NCBI GenBank assembly: GCA_964618455.1
Contig: CAZUAQ010000030.1
Location: 8,790-72,789, forward strand
DNA: 64,000 bases
Reading direction: 5' to 3'
Origin: CAZUAQ01 sp964618455
GTDB lineage: Bacteria; Planctomycetota; Phycisphaerae; UBA1845; PWPN01
Part shown: in pieces, positions 9,010 to 17,462 of the stretch
How positions within the stretch are numbered: position 1 is the stretch's first letter
Layout: each line of letters starts with the position of its first letter
Program-made: the position numbers and the translations under genes
The notes under the pieces: generated by a model
Told to the model about the DNA's origin: nothing
Seen by the model: only the letters and a program-made list of their open reading frames with translations
The model's database searches: none

Positions 9010-12000
9010 ATGGCCCTGCAAATGAAGAATACTCTTTTTCTGTTCGTCATTGTGTCCGCAGCAGGATCAGGGGGACTTCATGCGGAATCGCAATCGGCGG
9101 GTGGAAGGGATGGAAGTCACTGGTTCCAGCCGCAGAACTGGCAGCGCGACAAGGCGGAACCCTGCTTGAGTCTCGGTGAGGACGGGACGTTCGACAGCGA
9201 ACACATCCATGCCCCATGCGTGTTTATCGAGGACGGCCGCTACGTCATGCTCTACACCGGGGCCGACGAGCCGGTACAGGATCGCGTCATGGAGATGGGG
9301 ATCGCATTCAGCCGGGACGGAAAGCATTTCGAACGTCACCCGGGAAACCCAGTCCTGTCGATCAAAGGGCGCCAGATCACCACGCCCATGGTACTCCGCC
9401 GTCCGGATGGCTCCGTCCTGCGAGAGAACGGTGACCTTCGCGTCTGGTTCACCGGTACGGGGGATGGCGAGGATCGCGATCGCACCTTCCTGATGGAGAC
9501 ACGCAGCAAGGACGGCCTGACATGGTCGACGCCGAAGGAACTCGACATGGAGTACGCCTACGCACCGACCATCCTCAAAGAGGGCGAGACGTACAAAATG
9601 TGGTACACGGACGCGCGGCGTGATCCATGGCCGATGCGCTACGCCGAGAGCCGGGACGGCACGCAATGGCGGGTCCATCCCGAGCCGGTGCTCGAAGTCG
9701 ACCAGGACTGGGAGCGAACCCGTCTCTTCTACCCGACGGTGCTCAAGCGCGACGGGACGTACCTGATGTGGTACGGAAGTTATCAGAAACGCCGCAAGGG
9801 AGAAGGGGCGAAGACGGCCCTCGGCTTCGCGGTCAGCCCGGACGGGATTCGATGGACCAAGTATGCCGGCAACCCGGTCTTCGGACCGGATGCCTCGCGC
9901 GCGTGGGAGTCGCACTACACCACCAGCCAGACGATCCTGCCGCTGGCGGACGGAAGCTGGCGGATCTGGTACGCCTCGCGATCGAAGCCGCCATTCGTGC
10001 ACAAGTACTTCGCCATCGGCACGGCGCGATGGGAGGGGTTTTCTGCGAAAGCGAGGGCGTCTCTTGCTCCAGATCACAATGACCGGTCGCGTACGATTCG
10101 TGTCGCGGGCATCATGAATCCGCCGGTGCGCGAGGGCGACTACAGGGAGGCGAATTACCGGGCGGCGGAGTCCTTGATTCGTGAGGCCGCCCGTGCCGGT
10201 GCCGACCTGGTCTGCACGTACGAGCAGTTTCTCGACGGCTATGGTTTCGATGCGAACAAGATCACCAACATGCGTGACGAGCGGGTTGCCCGGTACGAAG
10301 TATTCGGCGAGAGCGATTACATTGATCGATTGGCGGCGCTTGCCCGGGAACTCGAGATCGTCATCGTGGCAGGAATCGGCTTGAAGCAGGATGACGACTG
10401 TGCGAACAGCGCGCTGATCTTCGACGCGGGTGGATCCCTGGTGGGCACCTATCGCAAGACGCACAACCGGGGCAAGGAGGCCCGCTGGTTCGCGCCGCTG
10501 AGCGATGATGCCAAGAAGACAAATTGCCCCAGCTTCGAGATCGGCCCGGGGCGCGTCAGCGTGAAGATCTGCAATGATCGCCACTTCAGCGAGACGACTG
10601 AATTCATGATGGCCAACGGCGGCGAACTGATCCTGGCGCCATCGTTCGGCAAGTACGATCCCTCACGCCTGGTCGAAGATACCAAGGAGTTCGGCGTCTG
10701 GGCGGTCTTCGTGCATCCGCAAGGCACGCAGTTCATCCACGACGGGAAGATCATCTTCGAGCAACGCGTCAAGAATGGGGAGGGCAGCATCGCGTTGCAG
10801 GATATCGAGCTGGCAGCGCCGCGTACGGAAGGGGCACCGTCGTCTGCCGAGGTCAAAGCCGCCATGAAAAAGGCCGCCGTTTATTTCCGCGAGAAGTACG
10901 CTCAAGACGGCGGCTATCCGCGAACGCGCGAGCTGGATCCGAAGCGCACCAAGCCCTACTGGGGTCGGCTCGAGAACGCGGCTCCGATCGGGATGGCGTA
11001 CTTGAATGCCTATCGCGCCACGGGAGACCCGTTTTATCTCGATGTGCCCAGGGAGGCCGCCCACGCGCTGGCATGGAACCAGTTGGCCAGCGGTGGATGG
11101 CATCACAAGATGAACGAAGACCCGGAGCGGGCCGCGACCTTCTACTACCGCCGGGATGTCGAAGCCGGCCAGACGGACCAGGCCGGTCGAACCAATCATA
11201 CGGTCCTCGACGATGACGTGTCCCAGTCTGCCGCCCGCCTGCTCATGCTGTACGATCGGGCCACGGGGTTCCAGGAAGAGAAAGTGCATCACGCGGCGCG
11301 GTATGCGCTGAGGGGCTTTGCGGATCTCCAGTATTCCAGCGGGGGATGGCCGATGTGGGTGCAGCGGTCGAAGCAGGTCGAGGCCGTCAAGGCGCGCTAT
11401 CCCGAGTCGTGGAAACGAACGTACAAGCGCGAATTCTACCCGCCATTATACACGATCAATGACGGCGCCATCCCGAAAACGATTGACGCGCTGCTGCTTG
11501 GGTATCTCGTCTACGGAGATGCGAAGTACCTGGAGTCCGCCCGACGTGGCGGTGACTTTCTGATCCTGGCCCAGATGCCCGAGCCTCAGCCGGCGTGGTG
11601 CCAGCAGTACACGCTGGAGATGACACCCGCCTGGGCGCGGAAGTTCGAGCCGCCGGCCATCGTCAGCTACGAGTCCATCGATGTCATTGAATCGCTGATG
11701 AAGCTCTACCTGGCGACCGGCGAGGAGAAATACCGCGCGCCGATCGGCCCCGCTTTGGACTGGCTGGAGCGGTCATGCCTGGACGACGGCCGATTCGCCC
11801 GCTTTTACGAGTTGAAAACGAACCGGCCGCTCTACTTCACAACGGACTACGAGATGGTCTACACCGATGATGATCTGCCGACGCACTACCGATTCAAGTG
11901 GGATATCGATGTCGAGGATCTTCGCCATCGTTGGGCCGGCCTGGAGCAGAATCGTCGTGAGACCTTCGAAGGGGATGACTCAGACGGGAAGCGTTTGGCA

Positions 12001-12162
12001 TGGATGCTGGGACGGCGGGGCACCGTTTCCGCCGACACCGTACGTTCCATCATCGAAGCGATGGATGCACAAGGAGAATGGAGTCATGAACGATACTCAC
12101 CCGCAAGGATGTTCATGAAAAATATCAACGTGCTGTCGCTCTACATCGCAAGCCGGGAGTGA
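9010..12162 (+). CDS. Secreted three-domain fusion: GH43-like beta-propeller, nitrilase, PL10-like lyase
   Basis: The start chosen is ATG 9010, because AGGAG lies seven bases upstream and it opens directly on a signal peptide; an upstream GTG at 8977 is also in frame. Domain 1 (about residues 30-350) has repeated blades of the form Y-M-W-Y, A-x-S-x-DG-x-x-W and PV, typical of five-bladed GH43/GH32-like propellers. Domain 2 (about 361-610) is a carbon-nitrogen hydrolase with its full triad: Glu405 (YEQF), Lys483 (YRKTH), Cys521 (KICND). Domain 3 (about 618-1050) resembles pectate lyase family 10: LENAAPIGMAYL, SGGWHHKM, LDDDVSQSAARLL and YSSGGWP. The total is 1050 residues. Each domain call is family-level; the combination suggests attack on an amide-bearing uronic acid glycan, which is inference. 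Confidence 0.82.
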   Translation: MALQMKNTLFLFVIVSAAGSGGLHAESQSAGGRDGSHWFQPQNWQRDKAEPCLSLGEDGTFDSEHIHAPCVFIEDGRYVMLYTGADEPVQDRVMEMGIAFSRDGKHFERHPGNPVLSIKGRQITTPMVLRRPDGSVLRENGDLRVWFTGTGDGEDRDRTFLMETRSKDGLTWSTPKELDMEYAYAPTILKEGETYKMWYTDARRDPWPMRYAESRDGTQWRVHPEPVLEVDQDWERTRLFYPTVLKRDGTYLMWYGSYQKRRKGEGAKTALGFAVSPDGIRWTKYAGNPVFGPDASRAWESHYTTSQTILPLADGSWRIWYASRSKPPFVHKYFAIGTARWEGFSAKARASLAPDHNDRSRTIRVAGIMNPPVREGDYREANYRAAESLIREAARAGADLVCTYEQFLDGYGFDANKITNMRDERVARYEVFGESDYIDRLAALARELEIVIVAGIGLKQDDDCANSALIFDAGGSLVGTYRKTHNRGKEARWFAPLSDDAKKTNCPSFEIGPGRVSVKICNDRHFSETTEFMMANGGELILAPSFGKYDPSRLVEDTKEFGVWAVFVHPQGTQFIHDGKIIFEQRVKNGEGSIALQDIELAAPRTEGAPSSAEVKAAMKKAAVYFREKYAQDGGYPRTRELDPKRTKPYWGRLENAAPIGMAYLNAYRATGDPFYLDVPREAAHALAWNQLASGGWHHKMNEDPERAATFYYRRDVEAGQTDQAGRTNHTVLDDDVSQSAARLLMLYDRATGFQEEKVHHAARYALRGFADLQYSSGGWPMWVQRSKQVEAVKARYPESWKRTYKREFYPPLYTINDGAIPKTIDALLLGYLVYGDAKYLESARRGGDFLILAQMPEPQPAWCQQYTLEMTPAWARKFEPPAIVSYESIDVIESLMKLYLATGEEKYRAPIGPALDWLERSCLDDGRFARFYELKTNRPLYFTTDYEMVYTDDDLPTHYRFKWDIDVEDLRHRWAGLEQNRRETFEGDDSDGKRLAWMLGRRGTVSADTVRSIIEAMDAQGEWSHERYSPARMFMKNINVLSLYIASRE

Positions 12163-12212
12163 TGCCGATCCGAGGGTCCAGAATGTTTTCAAGAGCAGAC
12201 GGGGACGAACAC

Positions 12213-14309
12213 ATGAAATCGAATCCATTCGCGCGCGGGCTTGTCACCCTCGCGATCGTGCTATGCTGCAGCGGGCTGGAGGGGCGTGACCTCTACGTGG
12301 CGCCGGAGGGCAACGACCAATGGTCGGGAACGATGCCGGCGGTCGATTCGAACGCGCCGGATGGCCCGTTTGCCACGTTGGAACGGGCACGCGATGAGGT
12401 GCGTCGATGGCGAGATGCAGGCGCATCACTCAAGGAGCCCGTGACCATCCACATCCGTGGCGGGGATTACGTCCGGGATCAGGCATTCCGGCTGACTCCC
12501 AACGACAGTGGGGCCGAGCAGTCTCCGGTCACCTATCGCGCCTACCGCAATGAAACCGTGCGTCTGATCGGAGGGCGGGAGTTGACCGGCTTTGCTCGTG
12601 TGGAAAGTTCGGAGATCCTCAAACGCCTCGAACCCTCGGCGCGCGAGGCGGTGCGTCAGGTGAATCTGAAATCCATCGGAGTGACCGATTTCGGCGATCC
12701 GGTTCAGGCGGGCAAGCGTCTGGAACTCTTTTTCGACGATCAGCCGATGACTCTGGCCAGGTGGCCGAACGACGGGTACGTCACGATCGGCAAACTCCTG
12801 GGCGGCAAGCCTCGGAAGAGTCATAATCTGACCGGCGATGCAGTCGGTAAATTCGGCTATGACTATGATCGCCCGAAACGGTGGGAAGGTGAGAACGATA
12901 TTCGTTTGCATGGCTACTGGTTCTGGGACTGGTCCGCCGCCTATCAGACCGTCGACGCGATCGATACCGAGAACAACGTCATCACCCTGAAGCCACCCTA
13001 TCACCATTACGGCTATCTCGAAGGCCAGCGGTACTTCGCATTGAACCTGCTGGCGGAACTCGATTCGCCGGGCGAATGGTATCTCGATCGTTCGAGCGGG
13101 ATCTTGTATTTCTGGCCTCCCGGCCCGATCGAATCAGCAAGGACCTATGTTTCGTTGATCGACTCCCTGGTCGACATGAAGGATGTCTCGCATACGACGT
13201 TTCAGGGAATCACGTTCGAATTCAACCGGGGCGACGCGATCACGGTGAATGGGGGGACGCACAACCGGATCGCCGGTTGTGTCATTCGCAATATCGGCAG
13301 CGATGGCATCGTCATCCAAGGCGGGACGGATCACACGATCACCAGTTGCGATCTCTACAATCTGGGGGATAACGGTATCTCCATCGATGCCGGCGACCGC
13401 AAGACGCTCACGCCCTGTCGACACAACGCCATCAACAATCACGTCCACCATTACAGTCGGACAAGCGCGACGTACCGGGGGGCGTTTGATGTCCGCGGTG
13501 TGGGGTGCCGCGTGGCCCACAACCTCGTGCACGATGCGCCGCACGTCGCCATCTGGATGCGCGGTAATGATCATCTGATCGAGTACAACGAGGTGCATCA
13601 CGTGTACCGGGACACGGATGATGCCGGCGCCCTGTATATCGGCCGGGATTACACCTGGCGGAGCAACACGATTCGTTACAACTTTTTCCACCATATCGGT
13701 GACTTCAAGAGCCGGGTGGGCGTACAGGCGATATATCTTGACGACTTCACGAGCGATACGACAGTGTTCGGGAATATCTGTCACAAGGTATACCGCGCGG
13801 TGCTGCTGGGCGGGGGGCGAAAGAACCGGGTGGAAAACAACGTCCTGGTCGATAGCACCATCGGCATTCATCTCGACTCACGCGGCCTGGGCTGGGCGAA
13901 GAACTACTTCAATGGTGGGGTGACGACACTTGAAACCCGTCTTGAAGCGATGCCCTATCGTGAGCCGCCATGGTCCGAGCGCTATCCCGAACTGCTTACG
14001 TTGTACGAGGATGAGCCCGCGGTGCCGAAGTACAACATCATTCGCCGAAACATTGCCGTGGACAACGAGAAATGGCTGGATCTGCGATTCGACAAGGATC
14101 TGCCCCACAGCATCGTGGATGTCCGGGATAATCTGACCAACGAGGATCCCGGTTTCGTGGATCCTTCAAACGGGAACTTTCAGTTGAAATTGGATTCGCC
14201 GGCATGGAAGCTGGGCTTTGAGCGAATCCCGGTCGAGAAAATCGGATTGTTCCGCGATGAGTTCAGGACGACGCTGCCATCCGGCGCGCAGCAGTATGAA
14301 TCGGAATGA
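12213..14309 (+). CDS. Secreted right-handed parallel beta-helix protein
   Basis: About 698 residues from ATG 12213, which opens on a clean signal peptide ending near the GRDLYVAPEG start of the mature protein; in-frame starts at 12159 and 12183 would put a charged extension before it. The mature N-terminus (YVAPEGNDQWSGT, then PFATLERARDEVR) is the standard entry to beta-helix pectate-lyase-like proteins. The middle has stacked PbH1 coils with N, G, H and I ladders (such as NRIAGCVIRNIGSDGI and NGISIDAGD). It follows the fusion enzyme by 50 bases and is probably cotranscribed, so it likely works on the same polysaccharide. No catalytic residues can be assigned. Confidence 0.85.
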   Translation: MKSNPFARGLVTLAIVLCCSGLEGRDLYVAPEGNDQWSGTMPAVDSNAPDGPFATLERARDEVRRWRDAGASLKEPVTIHIRGGDYVRDQAFRLTPNDSGAEQSPVTYRAYRNETVRLIGGRELTGFARVESSEILKRLEPSAREAVRQVNLKSIGVTDFGDPVQAGKRLELFFDDQPMTLARWPNDGYVTIGKLLGGKPRKSHNLTGDAVGKFGYDYDRPKRWEGENDIRLHGYWFWDWSAAYQTVDAIDTENNVITLKPPYHHYGYLEGQRYFALNLLAELDSPGEWYLDRSSGILYFWPPGPIESARTYVSLIDSLVDMKDVSHTTFQGITFEFNRGDAITVNGGTHNRIAGCVIRNIGSDGIVIQGGTDHTITSCDLYNLGDNGISIDAGDRKTLTPCRHNAINNHVHHYSRTSATYRGAFDVRGVGCRVAHNLVHDAPHVAIWMRGNDHLIEYNEVHHVYRDTDDAGALYIGRDYTWRSNTIRYNFFHHIGDFKSRVGVQAIYLDDFTSDTTVFGNICHKVYRAVLLGGGRKNRVENNVLVDSTIGIHLDSRGLGWAKNYFNGGVTTLETRLEAMPYREPPWSERYPELLTLYEDEPAVPKYNIIRRNIAVDNEKWLDLRFDKDLPHSIVDVRDNLTNEDPGFVDPSNGNFQLKLDSPAWKLGFERIPVEKIGLFRDEFRTTLPSGAQQYESE

Positions 14310-14325
14310 CAGCGGCGAATCTATA

Positions 14326-14347
14326 CTGCAACGCATGATAGTTGCAG
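14326..14347. terminator. Hairpin between convergent genes
   Basis: Perfect 7-bp stem CTGCAAC / GTTGCAG (14326-14332 and 14341-14347) with an 8-base loop, in the 48-base gap between the beta-helix gene and the convergent XRE gene. No strong T run follows, so it is a modest terminator candidate for either strand. Confidence 0.4.
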
Positions 14348-14357
14348 AACAGGAGAA

Positions 14358-14795
14358 TCAGCCATCCATCTGTTCTAGTCGCTGCAGCGCTTCGCGCTTG
14401 CCGATCCCGCGTACCGAGGCCAGGGCGGCGAGCGTCTTGTTGCGGGGCTTGCTCTTTCCGGATTCGAGGTTGTAGATGGTCAGCTGAGAGACGCCGACAA
14501 GGGCCCCGTAGTCCGCGGCGGAAAGCCCGAGCTTCTCGCGGTGCGACTTCAACCAGCGCGGGGAGAAGCGCATGTTCTCGGTACTCTGTGAGGCGGGAGG
14601 TTGACCGGTGCGGCGCTTTTCCTGCTTTTCCAGCAGGGTGAGACGCTTTGACAATTCGTCGACCGTGCGCTTCAGTTCAGCGATGTCTCGCCGGTGCTGG
14701 GCGGAAGAACGCCGAAGCACGGACAACTCACTCTTGATCTCTTTTCGCGCCAGGCGACGTATTTCTTCTTTTAATACAGTGGCAAGATTCGGCAT
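14358..14795 (-). CDS. Small coiled-coil protein with C-terminal XRE-type HTH
   Basis: A 145-residue DNA-binding protein. The start at 14795 is fixed by AAGGAG eight bases upstream; the frame is open further back but no ribosome site is found there. The first 75 residues are charged and Lys/Arg/Glu-rich with heptad spacing (RRDIAELKRTVDELSKRLTLLEKQ), a dimerising coiled coil. The C-terminal half is a Cro/C1-type helix-turn-helix: LGLSAADYGALVGVS then QLTIYNLESGKSKP. The order is the reverse of most XRE regulators, whose HTH is N-terminal. A promoter and a perfect palindrome lie just upstream, suggesting autoregulation. A transcription role is inferred; targets are unknown. Confidence 0.8.
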   Translation of the reverse strand: MPNLATVLKEEIRRLARKEIKSELSVLRRSSAQHRRDIAELKRTVDELSKRLTLLEKQEKRRTGQPPASQSTENMRFSPRWLKSHREKLGLSAADYGALVGVSQLTIYNLESGKSKPRNKTLAALASVRGIGKREALQRLEQMDG

Positions 14796-14822
14796 TGTTA
14801 TATCTCCTTGCGATTCATAGAG

Positions 14823-14850
14823 ATTGTATTCAATAGAGCGAAGATAGCAA
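14823..14850 (-). promoter_or_regulatory. Candidate sigma70-type promoter of the XRE gene
   Basis: On the minus strand TTGCTA (14850-14845), 16 bases, then TACAAT (14828-14823). It would start transcription about 20 bases before the ATG at 14795, leaving room for the AAGGAG ribosome site. Confidence 0.5.
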
Positions 14851-14864
14851 ATGATTTGATGGAT

Positions 14865-14878
14865 CAAGATATATCTTG
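14865..14878. promoter_or_regulatory. Perfect 14-bp palindrome, candidate XRE operator
   Basis: CAAGATATATCTTG is a perfect palindrome 14 bases upstream of the -35 of the XRE gene. Its length and position suit a dimeric HTH protein binding its own control region. The binding itself is inference. Confidence 0.45.
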
Positions 14879-15034
14879 GATGATGAAGACAATGTGGGGT
14901 ATGCAGGAAATATGCATCGTCAGCGATCCACCCGGGGCTGGGTTCGGTCCCCGTGGGAACAGGCCAACAGCGGGAAGATGTCTCGATATCAGGTCAGGAT
15001 GAGCTTGATGGTACGGGTGCGGCAGATGTCCCTC

Positions 15035-15176
15035 AGAACGTGTGTGAGAAGCGCAGGGACCGTCCCCGTGTCGCAGGCAGGGAAAACGCACATTAGGCGA
15101 ATCGGTTGCGCAGCACGCGAGAAGAGTGCAAATCGAGGAATATCCTCTCTCTGGTAGAGTTTCTCACACATGTTCT
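15035..15176. repeat. Imperfect 16-bp inverted repeat with 110-base spacer
   Basis: AGAACGTGTGTGAGAA (15035-15050) is repeated inverted at 15161-15176 with 15 of 16 matches. Inside are small hairpins such as GGGAC-C-GTCCC and GAGGA-ATA-TCCTC. The right arm ends seven bases from the CobW stop codon. It could be a small non-autonomous element or a structured 3-prime end; neither can be shown here. Confidence 0.45.
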
Positions 15177-15182
15177 CAAGGG

Positions 15183-16289
15183 CTACGAGTTCACTACTTG
15201 CAGGTGACGAAACGTGGGTTGCGGTCGACCGGGGCTGAGGCAGCGCATCTCGAGGAATCGATGTTCGATTGTGGTTCCGCAGATTTCTTGCATGACCCTT
15301 CGAACACGTTGCTCCAGGGTCGCGGGAGGCATCTCGACCCGGGCGTTCAGGATCATCGAAGCCGAGAGCGAGGGCGGACACTCGCCGCGGAGCTTGGGAG
15401 CCGCATCGAGTCGGGTCAGGTTGCCGACCAGTTCGCTCTGCCTGTCGCTGAGGATCAGCTTCACATGCCCGACCTCCGCCTTCAAGGTTCGGAATTGGCC
15501 ATGCAGTTCGTCGAGCAGCCGCCGCGCGAATGTCTTCCAGTCCCCGGTGCGCCCACTGATTGATTTCAACTCCAGCGCGGCGTTCAACCAGCCCAGAACC
15601 GCTTCGCCCTCGGCATAGGTGTCGTAATCGATATCGAGAATGTGGTTACCGACAGGGCCCGCCTGCTGCATGGCATCGATCCAGGCGTCGACACCGTCTC
15701 CCTCCTGCGCCGACAACCAGAGGCAGGAGCGTCCCGGAAGCCGGTCGGCCAGCAGGTTCTCAATCCGCTTGCGATCCTCATGCGTGAGCAGGTCCGACTT
15801 GTTGATGGCGATGACGTCGGCTTCTTCCAGCTGTTTCATGTAAATGTAGCCGGCGCTGGGATGAAGCAGGCCGGGATTACCTGAAAGAAGGGTCTCCAAC
15901 CGGTGCGGATCCGCCAGCACGGTCAACGGCGCGAGCGAAAAGCGATTGTGATAATTCGCCTTGAGAGGTTGCATGATCGTGGCGGAAAGGTCCGTGCAGC
16001 TTCCCACAGGTTCGCCGACGAGCACGTCGACCTGAACATCATTGCATAGTTGCTCAGCGGATTGGATCAGACCATCGAAATTGCAGCAGAAGCAGCTTCC
16101 CGCCACTTCACGAACGTCGAGCCCCCGCTTCATCAGCAACGTCGTGTCCACGAGATCGGGCGCCTGGTCGTTGGTGATCAATCCCACGTGCCTGCCTCGA
16201 CTGATGAGCCGCTGCGCCGCCTGCCAGAGCAGTGTGGTCTTGCCCGCGCCGAGGAAACCACCCACTAGGATCAAGTGAACCTTATTCAT
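15183..16289 (-). CDS. CobW/COG0523-family GTP-binding protein
   Basis: A 368-residue G3E-class GTPase, a family that delivers metals such as zinc or cobalt to client proteins. Walker A is GGFLGAGKTT at residues 10-19, the metal-binding CFCC (CxCC) is at 66-69, and NKSD for guanine recognition follows in the middle. The C-terminal half is longer and less recognisable. Its ATG overlaps the aquaporin stop codon by eight bases (ATGAATAA), so translation is probably coupled. No client metalloenzyme or Zur-type site is evident nearby, so the metal is open. Family call is firm, specific role is not. Confidence 0.88.
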   Translation of the reverse strand: MNKVHLILVGGFLGAGKTTLLWQAAQRLISRGRHVGLITNDQAPDLVDTTLLMKRGLDVREVAGSCFCCNFDGLIQSAEQLCNDVQVDVLVGEPVGSCTDLSATIMQPLKANYHNRFSLAPLTVLADPHRLETLLSGNPGLLHPSAGYIYMKQLEEADVIAINKSDLLTHEDRKRIENLLADRLPGRSCLWLSAQEGDGVDAWIDAMQQAGPVGNHILDIDYDTYAEGEAVLGWLNAALELKSISGRTGDWKTFARRLLDELHGQFRTLKAEVGHVKLILSDRQSELVGNLTRLDAAPKLRGECPPSLSASMILNARVEMPPATLEQRVRRVMQEICGTTIEHRFLEMRCLSPGRPQPTFRHLQVVNS

Positions 16290-17160
16290 ATGCTTCAACC
16301 TCATTGGGATCGGATGCGTTCGTCGCTGTCGAGTCGTCTGCCAGGCCCGGACGCAGCAGTAACTCGTAAATTCCGCCGCCGGCAATCGCCCCGAGAATGG
16401 GTGACAGCACGTAAACGTGAAAAAACCCCGCACGGGGTCCCGGCAGTGCCACCTCTCCCCAGCCCGCCATCCAGGCCACCAGCCTCGGCCCGAAGTCACG
16501 AGCCGGGTTCAAGCCGGCCTGCGTCAGCGGGGCAACCACCGCGATGATCACCGAGACGGTCAGCCCGATGAAGATGGCGATGCCGGTCCGCCCGGGCGCC
16601 GCCACGTTTCGAGCATCCGTCAATGCCAGTACGAAGAACGCCAGAAACGCCGTTCCTATTCCCTCGGCCAGCATGGCCTGGGCATGACCGACGACATTGG
16701 GGCTCCACTCCAGCGTGGACGCCACGGCGGGGTTGGGAAAGTACATGCAGTAGACCATGGCCGAGCGTTCGCTGCCCGTTTCACCACGGGCAATGCCCTG
16801 GACCCGTTCAAAATGCTCGAGGGCCCCGAAAAAGAGCAGATACAGTGTGGCGGCTGCCAGGAAGGCGCCCAGCAACTGGCTCAACACATAGGCGGGCGCC
16901 TTGCCGATCGGGAATTTCCGGTACAGGACAAAGAGGATCGTGATGGCGGGGTTGATGTGTGTCCCGGACAGGGCGCCGGTCGCGTAAATGGCGAGGGCGA
17001 TCGCGACACCCCAGACCACGGCGATCTGCCAGAGCCCCGCGTGGACCCCTGTCAGGACCGCGGCATGGACCGCCCCAAGCCCGAGGAACACGAGGATGTA
17101 CGTGCCGATCGCCTCCGCCACACAGGCACGCATCTGGGAATCATGCTTGGCTGAACTCAT
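16282..17160 (-). CDS. MIP family channel, aquaglyceroporin type
   Basis: Inner-membrane channel for glycerol, water or another small neutral solute, 292 residues from ATG 17160. Six membrane spans are seen with both half-helix motifs: NPA at 70-72 and NPA at 218-220. The second is followed by Arg221-Asp222, and Asp after NPAR is the mark of glycerol facilitators rather than strict water channels. The loop FPNPAV at 142-147 matches the extracellular loop of GlpF. No glpK or glpD is nearby; instead the gene overlaps a CobW GTPase, so the permeating solute may not be glycerol. The frame is open upstream, but homology begins near this ATG. Confidence 0.9.
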   Translation of the reverse strand: MSSAKHDSQMRACVAEAIGTYILVFLGLGAVHAAVLTGVHAGLWQIAVVWGVAIALAIYATGALSGTHINPAITILFVLYRKFPIGKAPAYVLSQLLGAFLAAATLYLLFFGALEHFERVQGIARGETGSERSAMVYCMYFPNPAVASTLEWSPNVVGHAQAMLAEGIGTAFLAFFVLALTDARNVAAPGRTGIAIFIGLTVSVIIAVVAPLTQAGLNPARDFGPRLVAWMAGWGEVALPGPRAGFFHVYVLSPILGAIAGGGIYELLLRPGLADDSTATNASDPNEVEAYE

Positions 17161-17462
17161 GAAGTACGATCTCGGATCAGGCAAGTCATCGGCAGGAATC
17201 CCGGCCAGTCCGGGAGCGCCTGGAAACTCGAACGGGGCGGGTCCGATACGTGATGCCCGACTGGCGGGAAGCATACTCCCGATCGTACGGGCCCGCCACC
17301 GGGCGTTTCTTCAACGCGCGAGCCCCGTATCTTCTGTAATGGCAGGTGGTTGGATGGTCTTCCTCAAGGTGGTATGACTTGCATTACGACCTGTTCGTGG
17401 CATACACTTATTCAGTGGAGTTTCCGGGGGGAAGGATTCAGCATCCACGTCAGGGAAACGGC
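17161..17462. other. Divergent intergenic region, aquaporin and sigma factor
   Basis: About 300 bases between the divergent starts. It should hold promoters for both directions. A weak TTGCAT near 17388 followed about 16 bases later by CATACA could serve the sigma factor operon, but I would not call it firmly. No gene is seen. Confidence 0.35.

Larger units (their letters stand above)
14796..15182. other. Intergenic region between the XRE and CobW genes
   Basis: About 390 bases with no gene. It holds the XRE promoter and palindrome near one end and a long-spaced 16-bp inverted repeat near the other. The middle contains two short stretches ending in GTCCCCGTG. No coding frame is convincing. 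Confidence 0.5.

Noticed and set aside
9067..10584. Minus-strand open frame of 505 codons
   Set aside because: Antisense to the three-domain fusion and without ribosome site or family features.
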